NCBI GenBank assembly: GCA_963848415.1 | Contig: CAWKDN010000001.1 | Span: 1,364,001-1,428,000 of the forward strand | Origin: CAVQBC01 sp963848415 | Lineage (GTDB): Bacteria; Actinomycetota; Thermoleophilia; Solirubrobacterales; Solirubrobacteraceae | Reading direction: 5' to 3' | Length of the DNA stretch: 64,000 nucleotides | Shown: piece after piece, positions 39,762-49,072 of the stretch | Layout: every line of letters begins with the position of its first letter | Position numbering within the stretch: position 1 is the first letter of the stretch | The notes under the pieces: generated by a model | Database searches by the model: none | Told to the model about the DNA's origin: nothing | What the model saw: only the letters and a program-made list of their open reading frames with translations | Made by a program: the position numbers and the translations under genes

Positions 39762-41302
39762 CGCTTGCCGGCGCGCCGCAGCCGCAGGGGCAGGATCTGC
39801 GCCTCGCCCCCTTCGCCGCCGGCCGCGGACTCCGCCTCGGTCGCGGAGCCCGGACCCGCTGCACCGCTCGCGCCCACGGCAGCGCCGGCACCCGCTGCAG
39901 CACTCGCGCCAGCCGCGTCCCCCCGCGCACCGCCGGCAGACCGCTCCGTGGCCGGCCGCTGCGGCCGCTGCGGCCGGGCGGCCGCCGGGTCGCGCCCGGT
40001 CAGCGTCGAGTACAGGTCAACCTGCTCGCGCACGACCTTGCCGATGCGCCGGACGCCCTCGCGGATCTGGTCCTCGCCGACGCCGGAGAAGTTCAGCCGC
40101 AGCGACGAGCCGCCGCGGCCGTCCATGAACGCCGCCCGCCCGGGCACGAAGGCCACGTGGTCGCGCAGGGCACGGGCCAGCAGGTCGGTCGTGTCGATGT
40201 AGTCCGGCAGCGTCGCCCAGATGAAGAGCCCGCCCGAGGGGTGCGTCCAGGTCGCCTCGTGGGGAAGGTGCTCGGCGAGCGCGTCGAGCATCGTGTCCCG
40301 GCGGCGCCGGTAGAGGTCGGTCAGCGTGCGCAGGTACTCGCGCCAGTCGAGCTCGGCGAAGTAGCGGGCGACGAAGAGCTGGCTCAACGGGGCCGAGCAG
40401 AGGTCGGCCCCCTGCTTGCCGAGGTTGAGCTTCTCGAGCACCGGGCGCGGGGCGGCCGTCCAACCGAGGCGCAGGCCGGGCGAGAGGATCTTCGAGAAGG
40501 TGCCGAGGTAGATGACGTACTGGCCGCGGTCCAGGGCGTAGAGCGTCGGCGCCGGCTCGCCCTCGTAGCGCAGCAGGCCGTAGGGGTTGTCCTCGAGCAC
40601 CAGCAGCTCGCGCGCGTGCGCGATCTGCACGAGTCGCCGCCGACGCTCCTCCGAGAGCGTCACGCCGGCCGGGTTCTGGAAGGAGGGCACCGTGTAGATG
40701 AACTTCGGCCGGCGGCCCTCCCCGCCGAGCCGGTCGAGCGTCTCCTCGAGCCGGTCCATCCGCATGCCGGCGTCGTCCATCTCGATCTGGACGAGGTCGG
40801 CCTGGAAGGCGCTGAAGGACGGGATCGCACCGGGGTAGGTCGGCGCCTCGGCGATCACGACGTCGCCGGGGTCCAGCAGCGTCCGGCAGACGAGGTCGAT
40901 GACCTGCTGGCCGCCGGTGGTGACCAGCAGGTCGTCGGGCTCGACGCGCATGTCTTCTGCCGCCATGACCTCGACGATGCAGTGCCTGACCTCGTCGAGG
41001 CCCTCGGTCGGCCCGTACTGCAGCGCGCGGGCGCACGCATCCGCGCCGATGTGGGACATCAGGGAGGCGAACGCCTCGCCGGAGAAGGTGCTGGTGTCCG
41101 GCAGGCCGCCGGCGAGCGAGATCACCTCGGGGCGGGCGGTCACTGCCATCAGGTCGCGCATCGCCGAGGACTTCATGCCCTGGGTGCGGGTCGCGAACAG
41201 CCCGGCGTAGCGCTCGATGTCGCGCGTCGTGGATCGCGGGGTGACCACGGTGGGGGCTTCGCCGCCGCCGCTCGGGCCCCTTGGCGTCTCGTCTATCGTC
41301 AT
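39758..41302 (-). CDS. PLP-dependent aminotransferase (LysN/2-aminoadipate type)
   Basis: 514 residues from ATG 41300-41302. Fold-type I aminotransferase of the MocR/LysN class but without an N-terminal wHTH: SLAGGLPDTSTF, LQYGPTEGLDEVR, TTGGQQVIDL, PTYPGAIPSF, IYTVPSFQNPAGVTLS, the PLP Lys in GTFSKILSPGLRLGW, and GGLFIWATLP. A low-complexity Ala/Gly/Arg tail of about 85 residues follows the catalytic domain. Cotranscribed with the Ddl-like gene, suggesting supply of an amino acid to it (inference). Confidence 0.88.
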   Translation of the reverse strand: MTIDETPRGPSGGGEAPTVVTPRSTTRDIERYAGLFATRTQGMKSSAMRDLMAVTARPEVISLAGGLPDTSTFSGEAFASLMSHIGADACARALQYGPTEGLDEVRHCIVEVMAAEDMRVEPDDLLVTTGGQQVIDLVCRTLLDPGDVVIAEAPTYPGAIPSFSAFQADLVQIEMDDAGMRMDRLEETLDRLGGEGRRPKFIYTVPSFQNPAGVTLSEERRRRLVQIAHARELLVLEDNPYGLLRYEGEPAPTLYALDRGQYVIYLGTFSKILSPGLRLGWTAAPRPVLEKLNLGKQGADLCSAPLSQLFVARYFAELDWREYLRTLTDLYRRRRDTMLDALAEHLPHEATWTHPSGGLFIWATLPDYIDTTDLLARALRDHVAFVPGRAAFMDGRGGSSLRLNFSGVGEDQIREGVRRIGKVVREQVDLYSTLTGRDPAAARPQRPQRPATERSAGGARGDAAGASAAAGAGAAVGASGAAGPGSATEAESAAGGEGGEAQILPLRLRRAGKR

Positions 41303-41401
41303 GGCTCCTCGGGCCTGGCTGTCCTTCCTGGAAGCGTGACGTCCGCCCCGGGGCAAGACGCTAACGCACGCCCGGCCCCCTCCGCCCACCCGCCCGCACC
41401 C

Positions 41402-41992
41402 ATGGACTTCGCCTTCGACCTGCTGCAAGGGGCCGGCATCGCCGCGGCCATCGGCATCCGGCCGTTCCTCCCCCTGCTGCTGGTCGGGGCGCTGGCCGCC
41501 GCGAACCTCGGCCTGGACTTCGAGGGAACCGACTTCTTCTTCCTGGAGACGTGGCCGTTCCTGCTCGCGGTCGTGGCGGCGCTCGTCGCGTTCGACTTCG
41601 CCGGGCGCCGCGTCGGCCGCGCGCGGCTGGAGACCGGGACCGTGGCGGCCGTGCTCGGCGTCGCAGCGGTGGCGCTGGGCGCGATCCAAGGCGCCGCCTC
41701 GCTGGCCGACCGCGGCTTTGAGATCTGGCCGGGCGTGCTCGTCGGCGCCGCCTGCGCCGCGCTCGGCTTCGTCACGGCGCGCGCCTTCTTCGCTCGCGTC
41801 CGGCGCCGGCTGGACGACCGCACGGCCGCCGCCTTGCCGGTCTACGCCGACGGCGCAGGGCTACTCGCGGCCGGGCTTTCGGTGCTCTTCCCGCCGCTGG
41901 CGATCGTCGTGCTGGCCGCGCTCGGCTGGCTGCTGGCGGGCGGCCGCCGCCGCGAGGGCGAGAAGTACGCCGGCCTGCGCATCCTGCGGTGA
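41402..41992 (+). CDS. DUF4126 family membrane protein
   Basis: 196 residues from ATG 41402. Four or five hydrophobic helices (GAGIAAAIGIRPFLPLLLVG, FLLAVVAALVAFDFAG, TGTVAAVLGVAAVALGAI, LVGAACAALGFV, LAIVVLAALGWLLAGG). The PFLPLLLVG start is typical of DUF4126. Function unknown. Its stop overlaps the next start as GTGA, so it is coupled to the phosphodiesterase gene. Confidence 0.8.
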   Translation: MDFAFDLLQGAGIAAAIGIRPFLPLLLVGALAAANLGLDFEGTDFFFLETWPFLLAVVAALVAFDFAGRRVGRARLETGTVAAVLGVAAVALGAIQGAASLADRGFEIWPGVLVGAACAALGFVTARAFFARVRRRLDDRTAAALPVYADGAGLLAAGLSVLFPPLAIVVLAALGWLLAGGRRREGEKYAGLRILR

Positions 41993-43488
41993 GTGGGCCG
42001 GGGCCCAAGAAGCTCGTCCTGACCGTCATCGACGCGATGAAGCCCGCGATGCTCGAGCGGGCGGTGCTGGCCGGTCGCGCCCCGGCGCTCAAGCTCCTCA
42101 TGGACGAGGGCCACCACGTCTCTGACTGCGTCGCGGCCTTCCCGTCGGTCACCCCGGTCTGCGCTGCGAGCATCGCGACGGGGGAAGGCCCGGACGCGCA
42201 CCACATCCCGTCGATGAACTGGTGGCATCGGGAGGAGCAGCGTTATGTCGAGTACGGGACGAGCTTCAAGGCCTCCCAGGCCTTCGGCTTCCGCCGCTCG
42301 CTGACCGACACGATCTACAACATGAACCTCGAGCACCTCTCGGCCGAGGTCGAGACCTGCTTCGAGGCGCTCGACGACGCCGCCGTGCGCACCGCGGGCA
42401 CCACCTACCTGATGTACCGCGGGCGCCACCGGCACGAGATCACCAACGAGACAGCGCTCACGCGCCTGGCCTCGACGGTGTTCCGCGACGCGATCTACGG
42501 GCCGCGCGAGTTCTTCTACGCGGACCTGTTCGCCTCGCGCAAGACCGGCTGCCGCTCCCAGATGGGGCTGCCCGGCATGCGCGACCAGCACGCCGGCTGC
42601 GTCGGCACGTACATGGTCGAGCACGACCTCTTCGACTTCATGCTCTTCTCGCTGCCCGACAACGACACGGTCTCCCACGGGCGCGGGCCGTTCGCTCAGG
42701 TGGGGTCGCTGGCAGCCGCCGACCGGCAGCTCGAGCGACTGATGGACGCCGCCGGCGGTGCCGAGGCCTTCCTGGAGGACCACGCGGTGATCGTCTGCTC
42801 GGACCACTCGCAGTCCCAGGTCGAGCAGACGATCGACGTCTTCCGCGCCTTCGACGGCTTCGCGGTTATGCCGGCGGCCGGCCCGGCCGCGGTCCGCGGT
42901 GACGAGCCCGAGCTCGCGCTGTCACCGGCGTCGCGCTCGGCTCAGGTCTACGTGCTCGACCGCGAGCGGCGCGCGGAGCTCGTCCCGCGCGTGCTGCGGA
43001 CCGCGATCGCGCTGGACGGCGTCGACCTCGTGATGGTGCGCACGGACCACCCGGACGGCGAGGTCGCCGTGCGCGGCGAGCGGGGCGGCAACGTGCGCGA
43101 GCTGCGCTTCGCGCCGCGCGGCGACGTCAGCGACCGGCGCGGGGAGCGCTGGAGCGTCGCCGGCGACCTCGACCTGCTCGGCCTCTCGGTCCGCGACGGC
43201 GAGCTGGACTCAGCCACCTACCCGGACGCGCTCGGGCGGATCTGGTCGGCGGTGCGCTGCCCGACCGCCGGCGACGTCCTGCTCTCGGCCCGGCCGGGCT
43301 ACGAGTTCGCCGACTGGGGCGGCGCGGCCCACGTCGGTGGCGGCTCGCACGGGTCGCTGCACGCCAACGACTCGCTCGGCTCGCTGCTGTGGTGCGGGAC
43401 GGGCCCGGAGAGCACTTCGGCGCGGTCGCAGTGGTCGCTGCGCGACGTCATGCCGATGGTGCGCGCGCACTTCGGCCTGGCCGCCTGA
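41989..43488 (+). CDS. Alkaline phosphatase-superfamily phosphodiesterase
   Basis: 499 residues, GTG 41989. Nucleotide pyrophosphatase/phosphodiesterase-like: LTVIDAMKPAML (first metal Asp), FPSVTPVCAASIATG (nucleophile Thr in SVTP), SLPDNDTVSHG, VIVCSDHSQSQ and GGSHGSLHANDS supply the two-metal site. No signal peptide is seen, so it is probably cytosolic. It hydrolyses a phosphate ester or diester whose identity is not readable. Translationally coupled to the DUF4126 gene. Confidence 0.85.
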   Translation: MSGPGPKKLVLTVIDAMKPAMLERAVLAGRAPALKLLMDEGHHVSDCVAAFPSVTPVCAASIATGEGPDAHHIPSMNWWHREEQRYVEYGTSFKASQAFGFRRSLTDTIYNMNLEHLSAEVETCFEALDDAAVRTAGTTYLMYRGRHRHEITNETALTRLASTVFRDAIYGPREFFYADLFASRKTGCRSQMGLPGMRDQHAGCVGTYMVEHDLFDFMLFSLPDNDTVSHGRGPFAQVGSLAAADRQLERLMDAAGGAEAFLEDHAVIVCSDHSQSQVEQTIDVFRAFDGFAVMPAAGPAAVRGDEPELALSPASRSAQVYVLDRERRAELVPRVLRTAIALDGVDLVMVRTDHPDGEVAVRGERGGNVRELRFAPRGDVSDRRGERWSVAGDLDLLGLSVRDGELDSATYPDALGRIWSAVRCPTAGDVLLSARPGYEFADWGGAAHVGGGSHGSLHANDSLGSLLWCGTGPESTSARSQWSLRDVMPMVRAHFGLAA

Positions 43489-43500
43489 CGAAGGCCGCCG

Positions 43501-44313
43501 TCACTCCGCGTCGGGAGCGCTGCGCAGGACCTGCTCGATCGCGTCGGCCCGGCGCGGCCGCGAGCAGCGCACCACGACCGCGTTGATCCACGGATCCTCC
43601 GATGCCGCGTCGTAGCGCATCGGCATGTGCGTGCGCATGACGGCGATCGACTGCTCGCGCCGGACGCCGATGACGCCGCCGCGGGCGCCGGTCATGCCGA
43701 CGTCGGTGATGTAGGCCGTGCCGCCCGGAAGGACGCGGGCGTCGGCGGTGGGCACGTGGGTGTGGGTGCCGACCACCGCGGTCACGCGGCCGTCGAGGTG
43801 CCACCCGAGCGCCACCTTCTCGCTCGTGGCCTCGGCGTGCATGTCGACCAGCACGTGGTCGGCGGCGCTGACCTCCTCGAGCGCCTCGTCGATCGTCACG
43901 AGCGCCGGCGAGCCGGCCTGCATGAAGAGGTTGCCCGACAGGTTGACGACCCCGAGCGAGACGCCGTCGCGCTCGACGAGGCAGCTGCCGCGCCCCGGCT
44001 GGCTGCGCAGGAAGTTCGCCGGCCGGATGATCTCGCGGCGCTCCTGCAGGTAGGGCCAGACCTCGCGGTGGCGGTAGGTGTGGTTGCCGAGCGTGATCAC
44101 GTCGGCGCCGGCGGCGAAGATCTCCTCGGCGTGCTTGGGCGTGATGCCGAGACCGCCGGCGGCGTTCTCGCCGTTGACGACCACGAAGTCCAGCCCGAAC
44201 TCCTCGCGCAGGCCGGGCAGCAGCGCCCGCAGGGTGCGCCGGCCCGGGGCGGCGACCACGTCGCCGACGAACAGGATCGTGGTCACCGCCACCACGGTAT
44301 CGGCCAGGGGCAT
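43501..44313 (-). CDS. ymdB: YmdB-like metallophosphoesterase (TIGR00282)
   Basis: 270 residues if started at ATG 44311-44313; GTG 44284-44286 (VTTILFVGDVV) matches the usual family start better. Metal motifs: FVGDVV, VNGENAAGG, TLGNHTYRH, DMHAEATSEK, VVGTHTHVPTAD. Members such as B. subtilis YmdB are 2',3'-cyclic-nucleotide phosphodiesterases affecting RNA turnover. Divergent from the AI-2E-type permease gene. Confidence 0.92.
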   Translation of the reverse strand: MPLADTVVAVTTILFVGDVVAAPGRRTLRALLPGLREEFGLDFVVVNGENAAGGLGITPKHAEEIFAAGADVITLGNHTYRHREVWPYLQERREIIRPANFLRSQPGRGSCLVERDGVSLGVVNLSGNLFMQAGSPALVTIDEALEEVSAADHVLVDMHAEATSEKVALGWHLDGRVTAVVGTHTHVPTADARVLPGGTAYITDVGMTGARGGVIGVRREQSIAVMRTHMPMRYDAASEDPWINAVVVRCSRPRRADAIEQVLRSAPDAE

Positions 44314-44322
44314 ACTTGACCG

Positions 44323-45720
44323 ATGGCCGCCACCGAGGAGCCGCGGACGGAGCCCTTCGCGACCGAGCCCCAGCCCGGCGAGTCGCCGCCGCCGCCCACG
44401 CCGGGTCCCGCCCCCGCGCCAGCCGTCGTGCCGCGCTGGGTCCAGCTGGTGCTGCTCCCGGTGGCGATCGTCGCCGCCTGGGCCGCCCTGCGCGCGGCCG
44501 GCCCGGTGGTGCTGATCTTCACCGTCGCGGCGCTCATCGCCCTGCTGCTCAACCCGTTCGTCAGCCTGCTGCGCCGCCGCGGCCGGCTGCCGCGCGGGCT
44601 GGCGGTGCTGGTCACCTACCTGACGCTGGCGCTGGTCCTCGCCGGGCTCGGAGCGCTGCTGGCCGACCCGCTGGCCGACCAGGTCTCGGCCTTCCAGGAA
44701 AGCGTCCCCGAGCTCGTGCGCGACGCCAACGCCTCGCTGGACGACCTGCAGGCGTGGCTGGACCGCAACAACCTGCGCCTGCAGGTCAAGGAGCCGGGCC
44801 GCTCGGCGCTGGCGAGCGTCGGCGATCGCGTCGCTGACGGCTCGGGCGAGCTGGTCAGCTTCACGCGCGAGGCGCTCGTGCGGCTGGTCGAGGCCTCGAT
44901 CGCGCTGATCCTGATCGTCGTCATCTCGATCTACATGTCGCTCTACGGCGAGCGGATCGGCGCCGCCGTGCGCTCGGTCGTACCGCGCGGGGACGGCACG
45001 ACGGCGGACGACTACCCGAGCCGGGTGCAGCGCGCGGTGTTCGGATATGTCCGCGGCCAGCTGCTGTTCTCGCTGATCATGGGCACCAGCGCCGGCGTCG
45101 CGCTGTGGGTCGCCGGCTCGCTCGGGATCTTCCCGGAGGGCAAGGAGTACGCCCTCTTCTTCGGGGCGTGGTTCGGCTTCGCCGAACTCATCCCCTACGT
45201 CGGGCCGGCGATCGGGGCGGCGCCGCCGGTGCTGATCGCGCTGTTCACCGGCTCGCCGCTGGACGCCGTGTGGCTGGTGGTGATGTTCACCGCGCTCCAA
45301 CAGCTCGAGGGCCACGTGGTGGCGCCGCTGGTCTTCTCCCAGGCGCTGCGGATCAACCCGTTGCTGGTGATCTTCGCGCTGCTCTTCGGCGGGCAGCTCT
45401 ACGGGATCATCGGCGCCTTGCTCGCGCTTCCCATCGCGGCGGTGCTGCGCGAGAGCGTCGTCTACTTCCGCCGCCACCTGGTCCTCGAGCCGTGGGGGAC
45501 GCCGTCGGCGGCGGCCCTCGCCGGGGCGGGGGCCGGGGTCGGCGGCGGTCACGCGGCCGCTCACACCGGCGCTGATTCCCCGCCGCGCGGCGACGCCGTC
45601 GCGCGCTGCCCCGAGTGCGGGACCCCGCGCCAAGCGGGCGCGGCGTACTGCGCGGCCTGCGGCACGGAGCTGGGCGAGGCCGACGCCGCCGCCGCGGCCG
45701 CCTCCTCCGGTCCCGCCTGA
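44323..45720 (+). CDS. AI-2E/PerM-type permease with C-terminal zinc ribbon
   Basis: 465 residues, ATG 44323. A Pro-rich cytoplasmic N-terminus of about 40 residues is followed by eight or so helices in the AI-2E family pattern, with the conserved GAWFGFAELIPYVGPAIG and HVVAPLVFSQALRINPLLVI loop. The C-terminus ends in CPECG-N11-CAACG, a zinc ribbon not usual in the family and probably cytoplasmic. The substrate is unknown; some homologues are Na+/H+ antiporters. A CATACT box 6 bp before the ATG suggests a nearly leaderless mRNA. Confidence 0.85.
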   Translation: MAATEEPRTEPFATEPQPGESPPPPTPGPAPAPAVVPRWVQLVLLPVAIVAAWAALRAAGPVVLIFTVAALIALLLNPFVSLLRRRGRLPRGLAVLVTYLTLALVLAGLGALLADPLADQVSAFQESVPELVRDANASLDDLQAWLDRNNLRLQVKEPGRSALASVGDRVADGSGELVSFTREALVRLVEASIALILIVVISIYMSLYGERIGAAVRSVVPRGDGTTADDYPSRVQRAVFGYVRGQLLFSLIMGTSAGVALWVAGSLGIFPEGKEYALFFGAWFGFAELIPYVGPAIGAAPPVLIALFTGSPLDAVWLVVMFTALQQLEGHVVAPLVFSQALRINPLLVIFALLFGGQLYGIIGALLALPIAAVLRESVVYFRRHLVLEPWGTPSAAALAGAGAGVGGGHAAAHTGADSPPRGDAVARCPECGTPRQAGAAYCAACGTELGEADAAAAAASSGPA

Positions 45721-45740
45721 AGCCGCCCCGGCGGTCGGAC

Positions 45741-45746
45741 TAAGCT
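45741..45746 (+). promoter_or_regulatory. -10 box TAAGCT, leaderless hemB
   Basis: TAAGCT ends 7 bp before the hemB ATG and no Shine-Dalgarno sequence is present, consistent with a leaderless transcript. Confidence 0.4.
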
Positions 45747-45753
45747 GGGCCGC

Positions 45754-46728
45754 ATGGCCTTCCCCGCCACCCGCCTGCGCCGTCTGCGCAGCACCGGCCT
45801 GCTCCGCGGGCTGGTGCGCGAGACCGACCTCGCCGTCGGCCACCTGGTCTCGCCCATGTTCATCCGCGCGGGGGGCGCTCGGCGCTCCCCGATCCCCTCG
45901 ATGCCGGGGGTCGACCACCTCTCGATCGACGGCGCCGTCGAGGAGGCGGGCGAGGCGGCCGCGCTCGGGATCCCGGCCGTGCTGCTCTTCGGCCTGCCGG
46001 CGTCGAAGGACGAGGCCGGCTCGGGCGCCTGGGACGACGAGGGCATCATCCAACTCGCCGCGCGGGCGATCAAGGCCGCGCATCCCGACCTGCTGGTCGT
46101 CACCGACCTGTGCCTGTGCGAGTACACGAGCCACGGCCACTGCGGCGTGCTGCGCCCCGACGGCGTCGTGGACAACGACGCGACACTCGAGCTGCTGGCT
46201 CGCACGGCGGTCTCCCAGGCCGAGGCCGGCGCCGACGCGATCGCCCCGAGCGACATGATGGACGGCCGCGTGGGCGCACTGCGGGCGGCGCTCGACGAGC
46301 ACGAGCGCTCCGAGACGCCGATCATCGCCTACTCGGCGAAGTTCGCCTCCGCCTTCTACGGGCCGTTCCGCGACGCGGCCGAGTCGGCGCCCCAGCGGGG
46401 CGACCGGCGCGGATACCAGATGGACCCCGCCAACGCCCTGGAGGCCGTGCGCGAGGCCGAGCTCGACGCCGCCGAGGGCGCCGATGTGGTCATGGTCAAG
46501 CCCGCGCTGCCCTACCTCGACGTGATCCGGCGCGTCAAGGATGCACTCGGGATGCCGGTCGCCGCGTACAACGTGAGCGGCGAGTACGCGATGATCAAGT
46601 CCGCGGCCGCCGCCGGCCTGCTCGACGAGCGGAGCGCGGTCATCGAGGCATTGACTTCGATCCGCCGCGCGGGCGCCGACATCGTGATCACCTACCACGC
46701 CAAGGACGTCGCCAGATGGCTTCAGTAG
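45754..46728 (+). CDS. hemB: 5-aminolevulinate dehydratase (porphobilinogen synthase)
   Basis: 324 residues, ATG 45754. Condenses two 5-aminolevulinates. Zn-type cysteine cluster LCLCEYTSHGHCG (about 125-137), Schiff-base lysines in YSAKFASAFYGPF and VMVKPALPYLD, and the product-side RGYQMDPAN. It is the first gene of the haem block and overlaps the next gene by 13 bp. Confidence 0.96.
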   Translation: MAFPATRLRRLRSTGLLRGLVRETDLAVGHLVSPMFIRAGGARRSPIPSMPGVDHLSIDGAVEEAGEAAALGIPAVLLFGLPASKDEAGSGAWDDEGIIQLAARAIKAAHPDLLVVTDLCLCEYTSHGHCGVLRPDGVVDNDATLELLARTAVSQAEAGADAIAPSDMMDGRVGALRAALDEHERSETPIIAYSAKFASAFYGPFRDAAESAPQRGDRRGYQMDPANALEAVREAELDAAEGADVVMVKPALPYLDVIRRVKDALGMPVAAYNVSGEYAMIKSAAAAGLLDERSAVIEALTSIRRAGADIVITYHAKDVARWLQ

Positions 46729-47792
46729 CCCGCAGCAAGGTCCGCACCCGCAAGGACGGCGCGGCGATCCCGCTCGACGAGGACGACAAGCGCCTGCTCA
46801 ACCTGCTGCAGGGCTCCTTCCCGCTCGACCGCCGCCCGTTCGCCCACGTCGCCGAGCTGGCGGGGCTGGAGGAGGTCGAGGTGCTCGAGCGCACCCAGCG
46901 GCTGCTCGACGGGCGCATCATCCGCGAGCTGACGCCGATCTTCGACACCCGGGCGCTGGGCTACCAGTCCATGCTGGTGGCGGCCAAGGTGGACGCCGAG
47001 CACCCGCACCGGGCGGCGCAGTTCATCAACTCCCATCCCGGCGTCACCCACAACTACCTGCGCAACCACGACTTCAACCTGTGGTTCACGGTCGCCGTCG
47101 AGCCCGACTCGCAGCTGGGCCTGGACGGGACGCTGGAGATCATGGCCGAGCGCACCGGGGCGGAGTCGATCCGCCAGCTGCCGACGCTCAAGCTGTTCAA
47201 GATCCGCATGGACCTCGAGATGGAGCAGGGCACCGACGCGCTCGCCGCCGCGGGCCAGGCCGTGGAGCCGCTCGAGCTCGACCCGATCGAGCTCAGCGCC
47301 GAGGACATCGCGGTCATCCGCGCCACCCAGGGCAAGATGCCGGTCGTCTCCGAGCCCTTCGCGCCGGCCGCCGAACGGCTGGGCGCCTCCCAGGAGGACG
47401 TGCTCGAGCGGCTCGGCTCGCTGAAGGACCGCGGCGGGCTGCGCCGCGTCGCCGCGATCCTCTACCACCGCCGCGCCGGCTTCAGCGCCAACGGCATGGG
47501 CGTCTGGGGCGTCCCGGCGGACCAGATCCTCGACGTCGGCCGGCGGATGGCCGCCTTCCGCGGTATCTCGCACTGCTACCAGCGGCCGACCTACGCCGAC
47601 TGGCCCTACTCCGTCTTCACGATGGCCCACGGGCGCTCCAAGGAGGAGTGCGACGCGATCCTGGACTCGATCGCCGAGAGCACGGGAATCAGCGAGCGCG
47701 CGACGCTGTACAGCTCGACCGAGTTCAAGAAGATCCGGATGCTCTACTTCACCGAGGACTTCGCCCGCTGGGAGCGGGAGCACGTCGCTTGA
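46716..47792 (+). CDS. Fused AhbA-AhbB-like siroheme decarboxylase (two AsnC/Lrp domains)
   Basis: 358 residues from ATG 46716, inside the end of hemB. Two tandem AsnC-type units: the first (about 20-170) with VTHNYLRNHDFNLWFTVAV, the second (about 195-350) with GISHCYQRPTYADWPYSVF and TMAHGRSKEECD. These two signatures mark AhbA/AhbB and NirDLGH siroheme decarboxylases, which convert siroheme to 12,18-didecarboxysiroheme. They are usually two separate proteins of about 150-170 residues; here they are one. It lies between hemB and hemL, so a haem role is likely. A haem-sensing regulator is the alternative. Confidence 0.8.
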   Translation: MASVARSKVRTRKDGAAIPLDEDDKRLLNLLQGSFPLDRRPFAHVAELAGLEEVEVLERTQRLLDGRIIRELTPIFDTRALGYQSMLVAAKVDAEHPHRAAQFINSHPGVTHNYLRNHDFNLWFTVAVEPDSQLGLDGTLEIMAERTGAESIRQLPTLKLFKIRMDLEMEQGTDALAAAGQAVEPLELDPIELSAEDIAVIRATQGKMPVVSEPFAPAAERLGASQEDVLERLGSLKDRGGLRRVAAILYHRRAGFSANGMGVWGVPADQILDVGRRMAAFRGISHCYQRPTYADWPYSVFTMAHGRSKEECDAILDSIAESTGISERATLYSSTEFKKIRMLYFTEDFARWEREHVA

Positions 47793-49072
47793 GCACCTCG
47801 CTGACCGACACGCGGTCGGCGGAGCTCTACCGCCGCGCGCTGCGGGTCCTGCCCGGCGGCGTGAACTCGCCGGTGCGGGCGATGCGCTCGATCGGCCGCG
47901 ACCCGATCTTCGTCGAGCGCGCCGAGGGGGCCGAGCTGACCGACGTCGACGGCAACGTCTACGTCGACTACGTCTGCTCGTGGGGCCCCTTGATCCACGG
48001 GCACGCCCACCCCGCGATCGTCGCCGCGGTGGTCGAGGCCGCGGCGAACGGCACGACCTTCGGCGCCGCCACCGCCGGGGAAGTCGAGCTGGCCGAGCTG
48101 GTGGCGGAGCGGATGCCGGGCGTCGAGATGCTGCGCATGACCTCCTCGGGCACCGAGGCGGCGATGAGCGCGATCCGCCTGGCGCGGGCGGTGACGGGGC
48201 GCGACGCGCTGCTGAAGTTCTCCGGCGCCTACCACGGGCACGTCGACGGGCTGCTCGCCGAGGCCGGCTCGGGGCTGGCCACGCAGGGCATCCCCTCCTC
48301 GCCCGGCGTGCCCGCGACCGCGACGGCCCAGACGGTGATCGTGGGCTGGAACGATCCCGAGGCGGTGCGCGCGGCCTGCGCCCAGCACGAGTTCGCGGCG
48401 ATCCTGGCCGAGCCCTACCCGGCGAACATGGGCCTCGTGCAGCCCGCGCCGGGCTTCCTGGAGCTGCTGCGCGACGAGGCCTCCGCCAACGGCGCGCTGC
48501 TCGTCTTCGACGAGGTCATCACGGGCTTCCGCGTGGCGCCCGGCGGGGCGCAGGAGCTCTCCGGCGTCGTGCCGGACCTGACCGTCATGGGCAAGGTGCT
48601 CGGCGGCGGGCTGCCCGCCGCCGCCTACGGCGGCCCGGAGGTGCACATGGCGCGGATCGCCCCGGCCGGCGACGTCTACCAGGCGGGCACGCTGAGCGGC
48701 AACCCGCTCGCCGTCGCGGCGGGGCGCGCGGCGCTCGAGCGCCTGGACGAGGACGCCTACCTGCGGCTGGCCGCCATCACGGCCGAGCTCGCGGAGGGCC
48801 TGCGGGAGGCCGCCGGCGCGCGGCCCGTGCAGGTGGTGTCAGAACCCGGACTGCTGACCGTCTTCTTCTCCGCGTCCCCGGTGCGCGACTACGCCGGCGC
48901 CGCGGCCTGCGACCTCGACGCCCACGCGGCCTGGTGCCGGGCGCTGCTCGCGCGCGGCGTCTATCCGCCGCCGTCCCAGTTCGAGGCCTGGTTCCCGTCG
49001 CTCGCCCACGGCCCGGAGCACATCGCCCACACGCTCGACGCGGCCGCCGCGGCGTTCGCCGAAGTGGCGTGA
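47789..49072 (+). CDS. hemL: Glutamate-1-semialdehyde 2,1-aminomutase
   Basis: 427 residues from TTG 47789 (LSTSLTDTRSAELYRRAL), overlapping the previous stop (TTGA) and preceded by GGGAG. PLP enzyme making 5-aminolevulinate from glutamate-1-semialdehyde. Motifs: PGGVNSPVRA, FSGAYHGHVDG, LLVFDEVITGFR, the PLP Lys in TVMGKVLGGGLP and YQAGTLSGNPLA. It implies the C5 pathway for tetrapyrroles. Confidence 0.96.
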   Translation: MSTSLTDTRSAELYRRALRVLPGGVNSPVRAMRSIGRDPIFVERAEGAELTDVDGNVYVDYVCSWGPLIHGHAHPAIVAAVVEAAANGTTFGAATAGEVELAELVAERMPGVEMLRMTSSGTEAAMSAIRLARAVTGRDALLKFSGAYHGHVDGLLAEAGSGLATQGIPSSPGVPATATAQTVIVGWNDPEAVRAACAQHEFAAILAEPYPANMGLVQPAPGFLELLRDEASANGALLVFDEVITGFRVAPGGAQELSGVVPDLTVMGKVLGGGLPAAAYGGPEVHMARIAPAGDVYQAGTLSGNPLAVAAGRAALERLDEDAYLRLAAITAELAEGLREAAGARPVQVVSEPGLLTVFFSASPVRDYAGAAACDLDAHAAWCRALLARGVYPPPSQFEAWFPSLAHGPEHIAHTLDAAAAAFAEVA

